Assembly: GCA_932521025.1 (NCBI GenBank)
Contig: OW051471.1
Location: forward strand, 10,106,001-10,170,000
Source of the DNA: Oscheius onirici
Lineage: Eukaryota > Nematoda > Chromadorea > Rhabditida > Rhabditidae
Length of the DNA: 64,000 nucleotides
Reading direction: 5' to 3'
This document shows positions 10,600 through 20,731 of the stretch, piece by piece (position 1 is the stretch's first letter; every line of letters starts with the position of its first letter). The notes below the pieces were generated by a model. That model had not been told where the DNA came from. It was given only the letters and a program-made list of their open reading frames with translations, and searched no databases. Made by a program: the position numbers and the translations under genes.

Positions 10600-11400
10600 A
10601 CAACTTTTTTGAATCCAGGGGTATTCAACTCACGACTTCAGGAGCTGATCTATTTAGGGCTTATCTGTCCCATGCAGCTGGACAACAGACTCAATTGTTT
10701 GCGCTGATGATGGAAGTGGCATTACTATAACAATGGTGAACATTGGGGAGAGCTGACCGGACTTGGCATTTATTACCTTTAACGACAGTTGAACACAGGC
10801 GCAGCAACCTTCGAGTACGGAACGTTTGAATGTTACTTGAATGTAAAAACTTTTCAATATTATTTGTTTTCACGTGAAGATTATTCTTATTATTGTAAGA
10901 CGATAAATTTTGCCGTGGTTTTTGTTCTCATGTAAAACTCAATGATTCAAGCAACAGTAAGCAGAATCCAAAGTAGAGTACCACTGCAGAAACAATGTAA
11001 GTTTTCAATTCTCGTTTATTACAAAAAAAACGATTTTTATCTACTGTATTACGATAAAGTTTTCTATGGCATTTCTTCCTATGCCAGCAAAGCATGGCAT
11101 GACAAGCAGGACAAGGCAGGATGTATTTTCAAGCTCCATGAAGGATACGACTCGCGCAACAATTTTTAAATTCCTCACAAGAAAAAGTGACAATACACAA
11201 TGTTTTTCCTGTTTAATGACATTCTGTTATAGTAAAAGACAGGTTGGCACTCGGAAGGGAAATAACCTTTTGAAAAACTAACTAGGTTTGTCGCACTTAA
11301 CAAGAACTCCCATTTCACTTTATAGTCATTCGTTTGGAGTTTCTGTCCGACCCTCTTACTAATTATTCCACATGTGTACGCATGTATAAAAACATACTTT
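10600..11400 (+). pseudogene. degenerate copy of the C6-gene last exon and its flank
   Basis: The stretch at 10679-10790 matches the last exon of the 6.5-kb gene (GACTCAATTGTTTGCGCTGA versus GACACAATTGTTTGCACTAA) but has lost a base and gained stops. The following sequence (about 11225-11400) matches 7200-7400, including AACTCCCATTTCA and a GTATAAAAACMTAC box. This is an old segmental duplication of 6.8-7.4 kb with an unreadable coding part. Confidence 0.6.
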
Positions 11401-11458
11401 GTCCTTACTACTTTCTTCCATTTTCTCAGTCATTCCCAAATTTGAAAAAACCAAATTG

Positions 11459-11553
11459 GCTGGAGAAATACTTTAAGAAGCATTTCGAGCATCTTGTCTA
11501 TCGATTACCTCTGTATAAGATGCTCGAAATGCTTCTTAAAGCATTTCTCCAGC
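11459..11553. repeat. near-perfect hairpin, 37-bp arms, 21-nt loop
   Basis: Arm 1 (11459-11495) and arm 2 (11517-11553) are reverse complements at 36 of 37 positions; the loop is 11496-11516. The transcript of either strand could form a long stem resembling a microRNA or siRNA precursor. A TATA-like GTATAAAAACATAC lies about 75 bp upstream. It does not look like a coding exon. Confidence 0.85.
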
Positions 11554-11833
11554 AACTGAACCCAGCCTGTTCGAATATTTCAAACATTTAGAGTTTTCCC
11601 ACTTGCCAAAAAGTATTTTGCCGCTTTATCCTCGAGCTGCACTTTCCCGATCTTCTGATCACGTAATCCCCTCGCAAGCATTTTTCGCCATGTGTTCTGT
11701 TTTCGCCGGTCTCTCCCCCGATCTTTCTAGGCTGGTCAGACATAGTAAACAACCGGGTCTTTCCCTACCTACCACGTGCGGCTGGTCGGCACAAACATGT
11801 GCATAACATCAACAAGGGTGACGTTCCGGACGC

Positions 11834-11840
11834 TATAAAA
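11834..11840 (+). promoter_or_regulatory. TATA box of LEA copy A
   Basis: TATAAAA 71 bp upstream of the ATG, inside a block shared by all three copies (also 17264-17270 plus strand and 20174-20180 minus strand). A GTTCCGGAC motif just upstream is close to, but not, a heat-shock element. Confidence 0.55.
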
Positions 11841-11904
11841 GCAAAGCCCAGAAGCTCCTCCCCCAACAGTTTCGACAAACCGTCTACTACTGAACTACGC
11901 AAAC

Positions 11905-12654
11905 ATGTCTGATGTGAGTTCTTTTTCTCTTCCCTAGAAACTTTTGCTTTACCTCGCTCGGGTTCTGAGATAAAACTAGAAAATATCACTTCATAGTGAA
12001 GGAGATCCTTGTAGAAGGCGGTCAAGCTGACTACTGAGAGTGAGACCCACCGATTGCGAAAGTTTTTCAAGTCCTCACTTCTAATGATGAAGCTTTAGCT
12101 AGAGAGTCCAAAAATTTCAGCTAGAAAATAGGACAGAAAGGTCTGTCTAGCTAACAACCCTCGTATTATTCGGAAAATCGTGATAACGCAGTGGAAAATG
12201 CTTTTTCCAATAACCAGTTTCTTCTAGAAGTGGGAGTCCCCAATTCCCTCTTTCAAAACAAGACGCTTTGTTTGCGCGCTCTTTCGATCCCATTGCCCTT
12301 TCTGTTTACGCTTACATGTCGAAGCATGGCTCGTAAACAACTGCGTCCGAAGGGAGTAAACACATTAGTGCAGGGACCAAATAGTGATCAAAACATCGTC
12401 TAGACGTAAAGTTACGAAGACAATTTCAGAAGGGAGTTTTCGAGCAAGCCAAGGAGAAGGTCAGCGACATGGCCGAGAGTGTGAAGGACAGCGCCAAGAC
12501 GGCCTACGACAAGGTGACCGGCAATCGTGCTGAAGACAAGGCCGCCGACAAAGTCAAGGATTGTGCTGACACCTGTGCCCAGAAGGCCAGCAACGCTCGC
12601 GACTACATGGCCGACAAATCTCGTGATGCCGCTCGTACTCTCGAGGGCCACTAA
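11905..12654 (+). CDS. LEA-like hydrophilic stress protein, copy A
   Basis: Two exons: ATG-TCT-GAT (11905-11913) and 12430-12654, separated by a 516-nt intron; 77 residues. The product is highly charged and Ala-rich with repeating 11-mer-like helices (KDSAKTAYDKVTGNRAEDKA, ARDYMADKSRDAARTL), the composition of late-embryogenesis-abundant or other desiccation-protection proteins; by family knowledge it would be a disordered cytosolic protein that protects against water or heat stress. Unusual are two Cys residues (DCADTCAQ) in the middle. No signal peptide or TM. Good codon regularity in exon 2. The large ORFs on both strands of the intron and exon are by-products. Function is inferred from composition only. 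Confidence 0.75.
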
Positions 12655-12876
12655 ACTACCATCTCACTGCTATTAACCGATGAACTTCGTCTGTATAATA
12701 TTCGACTTTCCTTTGTGTAAATAATGCCGGCTTTTTCAAACAAACTGTTCTCAATTGTATTCTTCTTCCAGATGACCTTTCTGCTTGAGTTTTTTTTCCC
12801 TCGTTTTGTCTTCTTGTCGAAAACATGTTGTGCGCAGTTTGTCTCTAGTTCAGTGGTTTCTGGAAGAGTAAAGCTT

Positions 12877-13540
12877 TGTTCTGTTCCGGTGGTTAGAGTC
12901 TGCGGCGTTTACTCTTTGAAGCATTGTAGACTTTTTCTTAGAGAGACAATATACGGTTAACGGGGTGCAGACGGAGTCATAAAAAACGTCAATTAAAAAG
13001 CGTAAAGTTATCTTTACCATCTTTGTTGCTGTTTGTTAGTTTGATCGCTCTGTTTCACTCTTTTGCCCTTTAAAACTTTTTTTTTAATTTTGCTATGAAA
13101 ATGTCATACAAACGGTAATAGGCCTGCTAGTTTTGTCTAATTGTCTTTTTCAATTTCTAAAGGGAAGATCAAAAACGAAATATATCAGACACTCGAACAA
13201 ACTCTGGCCGGACTATTAACCTCTTCTTGTACGTTCCTATAACTCCTTGTCCATTTCTCTCAAATGATCTTATGCAATAAAATATTTCTCTTTTATGACT
13301 GAACGCAAAATATTTGTTTGAAGTAAGCGAGTCCATTAGTACCTGTGGTCAATTGGAATTTTTCTGATGCGGAGACCAAAAACAAAATGCATCTCTTCGG
13401 TTTTTCTCGAGCGAGAACAAAGAAGGAATTAAGGATTACGGTGACACACGTATACGGAACTGCTGAAAATGTTTTCAATCCTCAGTCATATTTGTCCCAG
13501 TATCTTCAGCAGCCGGTAGTTTTTTCTAACTTCAGCAGAA
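12877..13540. other. intergenic, nothing recognised
   Basis: AT-rich sequence between LEA copy A and the first srt gene. An open stretch from about 13345 merges into the srt start region but has no family similarity. Confidence 0.4.
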
Positions 13541-15101
13541 ATGGAGCAGTACGTCTACTACGGAGGAGCTCAGAACATACCGCTGTATGATTGTCGACTT
13601 CAGGGCTACTCTGAAGGAGAGCTTGAAGCCATGGGCAACAAGAATTCTCTGCTCGGAGCCATTTTCATTGGATACGGGCTGACAGCGGAATTCTGTTATA
13701 TCGTGGCAATGATGGCCATGTTCAGGAAGGAACTAAGGAAGAACTCGTGCTACAAGATTATGATCGTTTTGGGTAGGTTTTCTTTAGTATTTTGTTGTTG
13801 TTGTAAACATTAAAATTCAGCTCCGTGTAGAACTACATTCTTGGTAGTCCGAAAAACACAAAAGTCAACTACAAAATAATATCAAACCGTACATTTCAGG
13901 CATCTACGACATGCTGGCCATTGGCGTCAATTCAATCCTCACCGGCTATTACTGGATTGTAGGAGGCTGGTATTGCATGTATCCAGAAACAAGTTTCGTT
14001 CTTGGTGCCATTGGATTGGGTGAGTTTTAGTCTCTCCAAGCCATTAGAAAACATACATTTTAGGTCTCTGGTGCGGAGCCTGCATGAACTGCTTTGTTCT
14101 GGTACTGAATCGACTGATTGATCTCTGGAAACCGCAACTGATGGTCACAATCTTTGGCGGAAATCGAACCTATGCTGTCCTCCTGTTTCCCTTCTTCTAC
14201 TCTCTGTACTTTATCTTCTGGACCCCTCCTCTGATCTTCAGCTCAGAAATGACCGCCTGGTTCTTCGATCCCTTCATACGGCCAAATGAGTCCGACCTGG
14301 TAGTAATAGCCTTTTTGTGAAAGTTAGCAAAAGTCTTTTCAGTTTTACAATTACCCACACACTGCCAATAATCTGCTGATCGTCGTCGCTACGTGTGTTC
14401 TCTATTCTTTCGTCATTATCGTCCTGATGAACAAGTTCAAGGAGGGCAGTCAATCAGAGTCGAGAGGAATAACAAAGTGTCAGCTTTCTGTAAGTTTTGA
14501 AATCTTATCTTCCACTGACACTTTGTTGAAATGCGCCCAAAAGGCCAAAAAAACAAGATTATGGCATTAGGAGAAAAGGATATTCGTATTTTTAGGTAAG
14601 TTAATCCTTTTAGCCTGAATAAGCCGTGTACAAAAATTAATTCAAAATGAATTTGGTTCTGCGTACCACATAAACAAAAAAAACAAAGTGTAGTAGAACA
14701 TGTAGTAGAACTTAAAGCAAGACTTTTTGTCAACGACAACACAATTGGTATAGCATGAAGTGATATGAAGAAGTATGAATTTTTTGTAATGCTCCAAAGA
14801 TTTGGTAACTTTAACAATTACAGATTATCGCACAGACCACTACAATCTGCATGGCTAACCTGATTGCTGCCTTGATTTACGTCTACATGCAATTCTTCTC
14901 CACTCCAAAATGGCTCATTCTCATTGGACACATGAGTTGGCAAGCTGGACATGGCACGTGTTCTCGTATTTTCAAACAGTCCCTCCAATTTCAGGCATTC
15001 CTGCATTTGTATACCTTTTCGTAAACAAGTCCATTCAGTACGAGCTGCGTCGCATCGTTTGTGTTAAGCATATCGTTTTCCCAAGCAGTGACCGAATTTA
15101 A
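13541..15101 (+). CDS. Srt-family 7TM chemoreceptor, copy 1
   Basis: Serpentine receptor class T protein, presumed chemosensory GPCR. Six exons (13541-13772, 13900-14019, 14064-14299, 14343-14489, 14824-14953, 14995-15101) sum to 972 nt, 323 residues. Family landmarks: N-terminal PLYDC, then NSLLGAIFIGYGLTAEF (TM1), CYKIMIVLGIYDMLAIGVNS (TM2), LGLWCGACMNCFVLVLNRLI (TM3), GGNRTYAVLLFPFFYSLYF (TM4) and the C-terminal GIPAFVYLFVNKSI (TM7). Exons 1-4 with their introns are nearly identical to the inverted copy at 20.7-22.5 kb, but intron 4, exons 5-6 and the tail differ. The donor after exon 5 reads CATG|GCACGT (GC), whereas the other copy has GTTAGT; if the GC donor is not used the protein would be truncated. 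Confidence 0.85.
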
Positions 15102-15829
15102 TAACGTTTCATTTTGCCCTACGACTAATTTGATCATTTGAGCAAAATACTGATGTTCACTTAGCTAAAAATTGTTTTTGCAAGAAAGCAGAAAACTTTC
15201 AGGTTGATTAAATAAATGAGGAAGGACAAAATCGTGTATTGTGTTACTGGTATCAGGGCTACTCGTTGTCCCCTGTTCTTTTCTACGTGTTCAACTTCTA
15301 CTGACTATCTTCTGTGATTTCTGCTTGTGCTTTGTTTTTGGAAAACGAAGAGGGTTTCTGTGAAAAGACGTGCGTCACCTAATTTTTTTCCAGAACACAA
15401 AGAAAATCTCTTGCACAAACCGTTTCTTCCAAGAATGAATTTTCCTTTTCCGTGATGTAACTGTCAGCAGACAATAGAGAATTAACAATAAAGTAGCAGA
15501 AAATTACAACCATTTGTTCAGAACAGTACATTATTCTCTCAACTTTAGTTCATTCGTTTATCGTAAATAAAAAAAAAGGTATTTTTGTGGGGAACGGCTT
15601 CAAGGGTTTACCGAACTTCACTGCCTGGATAGTAATTCATTCATCGTTGGTCACACCAGAAACTGATTTTTCCAACGGATGCTGTGACTCGAAACGGATG
15701 TCTCTTATCTCTCAAAACTAATGGTGTGTTTGAAAATCATTCGGTAAATGAAATCTGTGATCTTTGGAGGTACTTTGCACACAGAGTATTTAAAATGCCT
15801 TCCTGCCGCTGATAGTACACATTGAAGAC
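15102..15829. other. intergenic, nothing recognised
   Basis: AT-rich spacer. A TATT-TAAAA-like box (GAGTATTTAAAATGCC at about 15784) lies 46 bp before the lectin start and may be its promoter. Confidence 0.4.
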
Positions 15830-17079
15830 ATGCTCTTCCGTTGCTTGGCAGCTCTTTTCCTTGTCGCTTCAGCTACAGCTGATTGTCCTCCCGGAACGTT
15901 CTACGATGACGGCTTTGACAAGTATTTTGAAAAATCGTGCTTAACTTAACGAATTTCAGATGTTACATGTATGTAAATACGTCAGCCACGTTCTTGGCCG
16001 CAGAAAGCAACTGTCAGTCTATTGGAGGCCATCTGGTCACAATCCAGACCGGCTTTGAGAACACTTTCGTCATCGGAATGGCTCGCGGTTCTGGAAATGT
16101 CTGGATCGGCTATTCCTACCTGACTTCCACCTCTTGGTCGTGGACCAGTGGCCAAACTTCGACTTTCACCAATTTCGCTTCCGAACAGCCATCCGACCCT
16201 AGCACCTCTCAATGCGCACAACTTCGCGGTGCTGATAACAAGTGGACGTGAGTTTATAAACTTCAATTAGTTAAATACTTTAATTTTAGGAAGGTGGCTT
16301 GTAACATTGCTCTTCCCTACGTATGCTCCGTAGACCCGAATGCCCCAGTTCCACCACCAGCCAACTGCCCAGTCCAGCCGAGTTGCACAACACCGACTAA
16401 TGCAGCTTGCGGAAATGCAGCATGCAGTTCTGGTTATCAGATGTTCAACGGAACCTGCAGATGCTACAAGGTACTTTTTGTATTACTGTTTGCCTTCAAA
16501 CGTCGAGCCAACCGTTACCTGTCTTTCTGTGTCGGCGATAAAATCATTGCCATATTCAGTTCGATCCAGTCGTCCGAACTTTTGCTGCTAGTAAGGCAGC
16601 TTGTCAAGCGGATGGAGCTAGTCTTGTCAAGATTACCAGTGACGAATTGAACGCTTTCCTGATGACCCTCTACGGAAAGGATGCTTCTGGTCCGTGGATT
16701 GGTCTGAACTGCATGACTACTCGCAAGAGTTCGTGTACTTGGGAAGATGGAACCTTCCTTTCCGGCTACAGTAACTTTTATGCCAGTAGGCTTTGTCAAA
16801 ATCTGCAAATTTAAGAATTTGTAGATGAGCCTTTTGCGCCCAACAACAACGGAGAAATGTTCATGGTAAATTTCCAGAAGAGGCATGTTAAAACAATGTT
16901 TTTAGATCGACAATGGCACCGGAAATGGCCAGTGGTACGCTTACTATCAGGGGCAAGATCAGGGATCCGTTTTCTGTGAGAAGGCCGCGACCAGAACCTC
17001 GATGATGGACGAAGAACCTAGAAGACAGCGATCTTTCAGTAGAAAATCTATGATCAGATCCAAACAGCCCCAGAAATAG
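15830..17079 (+). CDS. secreted protein with two C-type lectin domains
   Basis: Six exons (15830-15921, 15960-16247, 16290-16470, 16560-16785, 16825-16865, 16906-17079) sum to 1002 nt, 333 residues. Signal peptide MLFRCLAALFLVASATA, then CTLD 1 (CYMYVNTSATFLAAESNCQS, GGHLVTIQTGFENTFV, VWIGYSYLTSTSW, ending ACNIALPYVC), a Pro/Cys-rich linker (PNAPVPPPANCPVQPSC), CTLD 2 (AACQADGASLVKITSDELN, PWIGLNC, NGQWYAYYQ, SVFCEK), and a basic Arg/Ser tail (RRQRSFSRKSMIRSK). The two domains have the WIG and C...C landmarks; no clear EPN/QPD plus WND calcium set is seen, so carbohydrate binding is uncertain. Nematode proteins of this type are secreted, often in pathogen response. It lies inside the LEA/srt duplicated cluster but has no second copy. 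Confidence 0.9.
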
Positions 17080-17239
17080 TTAATAAATTTCATAGCTGTT
17101 CAGTTATTCTTCTGTTTCATAGCGTGGATTTCCCACAGAATGGAATTTTTTAATTTGAACTTTGAACACTTCGAAACAAACGGTCTCTTTCTTTTTTCGT
17201 TATTGTGAGCTGAAACACGGCCCAAGTCGACACAAACAG

Positions 17240-18218
17240 CAACAAGGGTGACGTTCCGGACGCTATAAAAGCAAAGCCCAGAAGCTCCTCCCCCAACAGT
17301 TTCGACAAACCGTCTACTACTGAACTACGCAAACATGTCTGATGTGAGTTCTTTTTCTCTTCCCTAGAAACTTTTGCTTTACCTCGCTCGGGTTCTGAGA
17401 TAAAACTAGAAAATATCACTTCATAGTGAAGGAGATCCTTGTAGAAGGCGGTCAAGCTGACTACTGAGAGTGAGACCCACCGATTGCGAAAGTTTTTCAA
17501 GTCCTCACTTCTAATGATGAAGCTTTAGCTAGAGAGTCCAAAAATTTCAGCTAGAAAATAGGACAGAAAGGTCTGTCTAGCTAACAACCCTCGTATTATT
17601 CGGAAAATCGTGATAACGCAGTGGAAAATGCTTTTTCCAATAACCAGTTTCTTCTAGAAGTGGGAGTCCCCAATTCCCTCTTTCAAAACAAGACGCTTTG
17701 TTTGCGCGCTCTTTCGATCCCATTGCCCTTTCTGTTTACGCTTACATGTCGAAGCATGGCTCGTAAACAACTGCGTCCGAAGGGAGTAAACACATTAGTG
17801 CAGGGACCAAATAGTGATCAAAACATCGTCTAGACGTAAAGTTACGAAGACAATTTCAGAAGGGAGTTTTCGAGCAAGCCAAGGAGAAGGTCAGCGACAT
17901 GGCCGAGAGTGTGAAGGACAGCGCCAAGACGGCCTACGACAAGGTGACCGGCAATCGTGCTGAAGACAAGGCCGCCGACAAAGTCAAGGATTGTGCTGAC
18001 ACCTGTGCCCAGAAGGCCAGCAACGCTCGCGACTACATGGCCGACAAATCTCGTGATGCCGCTCGTACTCTCGAGGGCCACTAAACTACCATCTCACTGC
18101 TATTAACCGATGAACTTCGTCTGTATAATATTCGACTTTCCTTTGTGTAAATAATGCCGGCTTTTTCAAACAAACTGTTCTCAATTGTATTCTTCTTCCA
18201 GATGACCTTTCTGCTTGA
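17240..18218 (+). repeat. LEA duplication block, copy B
   Basis: Same orientation as copy A, offset exactly 5430 bp, no differences seen over 979 bp. On the 5' side a 13-bp stretch present in A and C is missing; on the 3' side homology continues but with many differences. Confidence 0.85.
17335..18084 (+). CDS. LEA-like hydrophilic stress protein, copy B
   Basis: Exons 17335-17343 and 17860-18084, encoding the same 77-residue protein as copy A, with the same 516-nt intron and the same TATA box (17264-17270). It starts 256 bp after the lectin stop on the same strand. Confidence 0.75.
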
Positions 18219-19137
18219 ACCCTCGTCTTGTCTTCTCGGGAAAACATGTTGTTCGACGCAAGTGTCAGAGTAAATGTTTGTTATGTTGCGGTGGTCAGAG
18301 TCTACAGGATTTACTCTTTGAACACTCTCTGAACACGGTTAAGAACACTTTCACCTAGAAACAAATTAGTTCGTCATGCTGTAAAGGAAGTTGTTGAACA
18401 AGAAAAGAAGTTAATCGAACAGCGCTACGTTTCCGAAAGATGTGGTTGCTTTTGCGTTGGAAAAGTTCAGCTTCAAAGTAAAGTAAAGTTTCTTCCCGAC
18501 TCAAGCCTGAGTTCCGAAGAGACTCATGGGCTGCGGGTGCTTCCTGAGTGGCCAGGTTGCTTCAAAAGATGGATTATCTCTAATGCCTAACTTCAGAGTT
18601 TTAGTTCAGAAACCCGGCTCCGAACTTGTGTCGTTAGGTTTTCGATCTTCCCATTGTTCAGTGAAGTGAAGTTCCCTTTTTTTCGCAATCTTCGTCTCTT
18701 CCCTCCCTTCTTTTAGATTCTAATCCTTTTTAGAGCTTTTCCAATTCCTCTGTTTACGGAGCTTTCGTTTTCGTGGCAACAACATGTTTTCTATCAACCC
18801 CCCGAGGAAATGTGAAAGTACAGAGACTTGATCGTTGTTTTGCATTTGGTATTGTTGTGAGGCACAAACAGTGCACTTTGGGTCAGTGTTCACTACCTAA
18901 GCCTAGGATTGGAAAAATGAGAGAGAATCGTAAAGCAGCATGGAAAAAAACAGAATAGTGTCTCCAATGTAAGCTTTCACTTCTGCCAATGTTTCAGTTT
19001 GTAATTTGGGAAAGTCAATAAGAAAACGTCTCGATGAAGGTTTAAAGCGCTGAAACTGAAGCTTTCTGAAGGAAAAGGACCCATCACAGGACACCGCACA
19101 AGGCAGGCCACTTTTCTTTGCTATTAGAACGTTTCTC
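18219..19137. other. spacer at the centre of the inverted arrangement
   Basis: Single-copy sequence between direct copy B and inverted copy C. The first ~130 bp are a diverged version of the copy A 3' flank. No gene recognised; a 61-codon plus-strand ORF at 18773 has no support. Confidence 0.45.
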
Positions 19138-20228
19138 AAGCTTTACTCTTCCAGAAACCACTGAACTAGAGACAAACTGCGCACAACATGTTTTCGACAA
19201 GAAGACAAAACGAGGGAAAAAAAACTCAAGCAGAAAGGTCATCTGGAAGAAGAATACAATTGAGAACAGTTTGTTTGAAAAAGCCGGCATTATTTACACA
19301 AAGGAAAGTCGAATATTATACAGACGAAGTTCATCGGTTAATAGCAGTGAGATGGTAGTTTAGTGGCCCTCGAGAGTACGAGCGGCATCACGAGATTTGT
19401 CGGCCATGTAGTCGCGAGCGTTGCTGGCCTTCTGGGCACAGGTGTCAGCACAATCCTTGACTTTGTCGGCGGCCTTGTCTTCAGCACGATTGCCGGTCAC
19501 CTTGTCGTAGGCCGTCTTGGCGCTGTCCTTCACACTCTCGGCCATGTCGCTGACCTTCTCCTTGGCTTGCTCGAAAACTCCCTTCTGAAATTGTCTTCGT
19601 AACTTTACGTCTAGACGATGTTTTGATCACTATTTGGTCCCTGCACTAATGTGTTTACTCCCTTCGGACGCAGTTGTTTACGAGCCATGCTTCGACATGT
19701 AAGCGTAAACAGAAAGGGCAATGGGATCGAAAGAGCGCGCAAACAAAGCGTCTTGTTTTGAAAGAGGGAATTGGGGACTCCCACTTCTAGAAGAAACTGG
19801 TTATTGGAAAAAGCATTTTCCACTGCGTTATCACGATTTTCCGAATAATACGAGGGTTGTTAGCTAGACAGACCTTTCTGTCCTATTTTCTAGCTGAAAT
19901 TTTTGGACTCTCTAGCTAAAGCTTCATCATTAGAAGTGAGGACTTGAAAAACTTTCGCAATCGGTGGGTCTCACTCTCAGTAGTCAGCTTGACCGCCTTC
20001 TACAAGGATCTCCTTCACTATGAAGTGATATTTTCTAGTTTTATCTCAGAACCCGAGCGAGGTAAAGCAAAAGTTTCTAGGGAAGAGAAAAAGAACTCAC
20101 ATCAGACATGTTTGCGTAGTTCAGTAGTAGACGGTTTGTCGAAACTGTTGGGGGAGGAGCTTCTGGGCTTTGCTTTTATAGCGTCCGGAACGTCACCCTT
20201 GTTGATGTTATGCACATGTTTGTGCCGA
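19138..20228 (-). repeat. LEA duplication block, inverted copy C
   Basis: Reverse complement of 11786-12876 with no differences seen. It includes 3' flank (AAGCTTTACTCTTCCAG side) shared with copy A but replaced by diverged sequence in copy B. Confidence 0.85.
19360..20109 (-). CDS. LEA-like hydrophilic stress protein, inverted copy C
   Basis: Exons 20109-20101 and 19584-19360 on the minus strand; same 77-residue product, same intron length and TATA box (20174-20180). Tail-to-tail with copy B, about 1.28 kb apart. Confidence 0.75.
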
Positions 20229-20731
20229 ATGGCGCCCGCGTGTCATCTAACAATAACGAAAAAAGAAGACCGATCGTCTGGAGAGTTCAAGGTCTAGAGA
20301 AAACAATACGGTCGAATCTAGCGAGGAGTGTAGCCAACAATGATACTGGTCAAGAGAATTCCTGAAAGATATATCGGGCTGACCCTTTGAATATTTAAAA
20401 CCTTTCTAGCTCGTTCCCATGTATAAAAATCAAAGGAGACAAATGAAAATAACATCGAGGACGGTGCGACCGCCTCACTCAGGAACCACCAACTAGGCTC
20501 GACAAGAGAAGGTTAGAGAGACGAACAGAAAAGTTCATAATGAAGTGAAAGTTAAAAAAACGTAATTTCGAACGGATTAAGGTCAAGATCAATAGTACCA
20601 GAGCTCAAGAGGAGTTGACAAGGCATGATTTTGACATCCTTCACTTCTTTCCTCGACCTGAAATCGTTCACTTTCATGCATGTAACACTTCATTTTCAGA
20701 TGAATATATACATCAGGTGTGAGTATTTCGA
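20229..20731. other. intergenic, nothing recognised
   Basis: Spacer between inverted LEA copy C and the 3' end of the second srt gene. No open frame of note. Confidence 0.4.

Larger units (their letters stand above)
11786..12876 (+). repeat. LEA duplication block, copy A
   Basis: Matches 19138-20228 in inverted orientation over its full 1091 bp, and 17240-18218 in direct orientation over an inner 979 bp (11810-12788). By eye the matches show no differences, introns included. Outside the inner block, copies A and B remain recognisably related but clearly diverged. Confidence 0.85.

Noticed and set aside
11820-11836. heat-shock element upstream of the LEA genes
   Set aside because: Only one imperfect GTTCCGGAC unit; at least two or three inverted nGAAn units would be needed.
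11914-12429. ORFs of 70-100 codons inside the LEA intron on both strands, present in all three copies
   Set aside because: They are repeated only because the whole block is duplicated; no family similarity, and they lie in a clean GT-AG intron.
12412-12651. 79-codon hydrophobic ORF antisense to the LEA exon (three copies)
   Set aside because: Mirror frame of a strongly biased coding exon; it only looks like a membrane protein because of Ala/Lys codons on the other strand.
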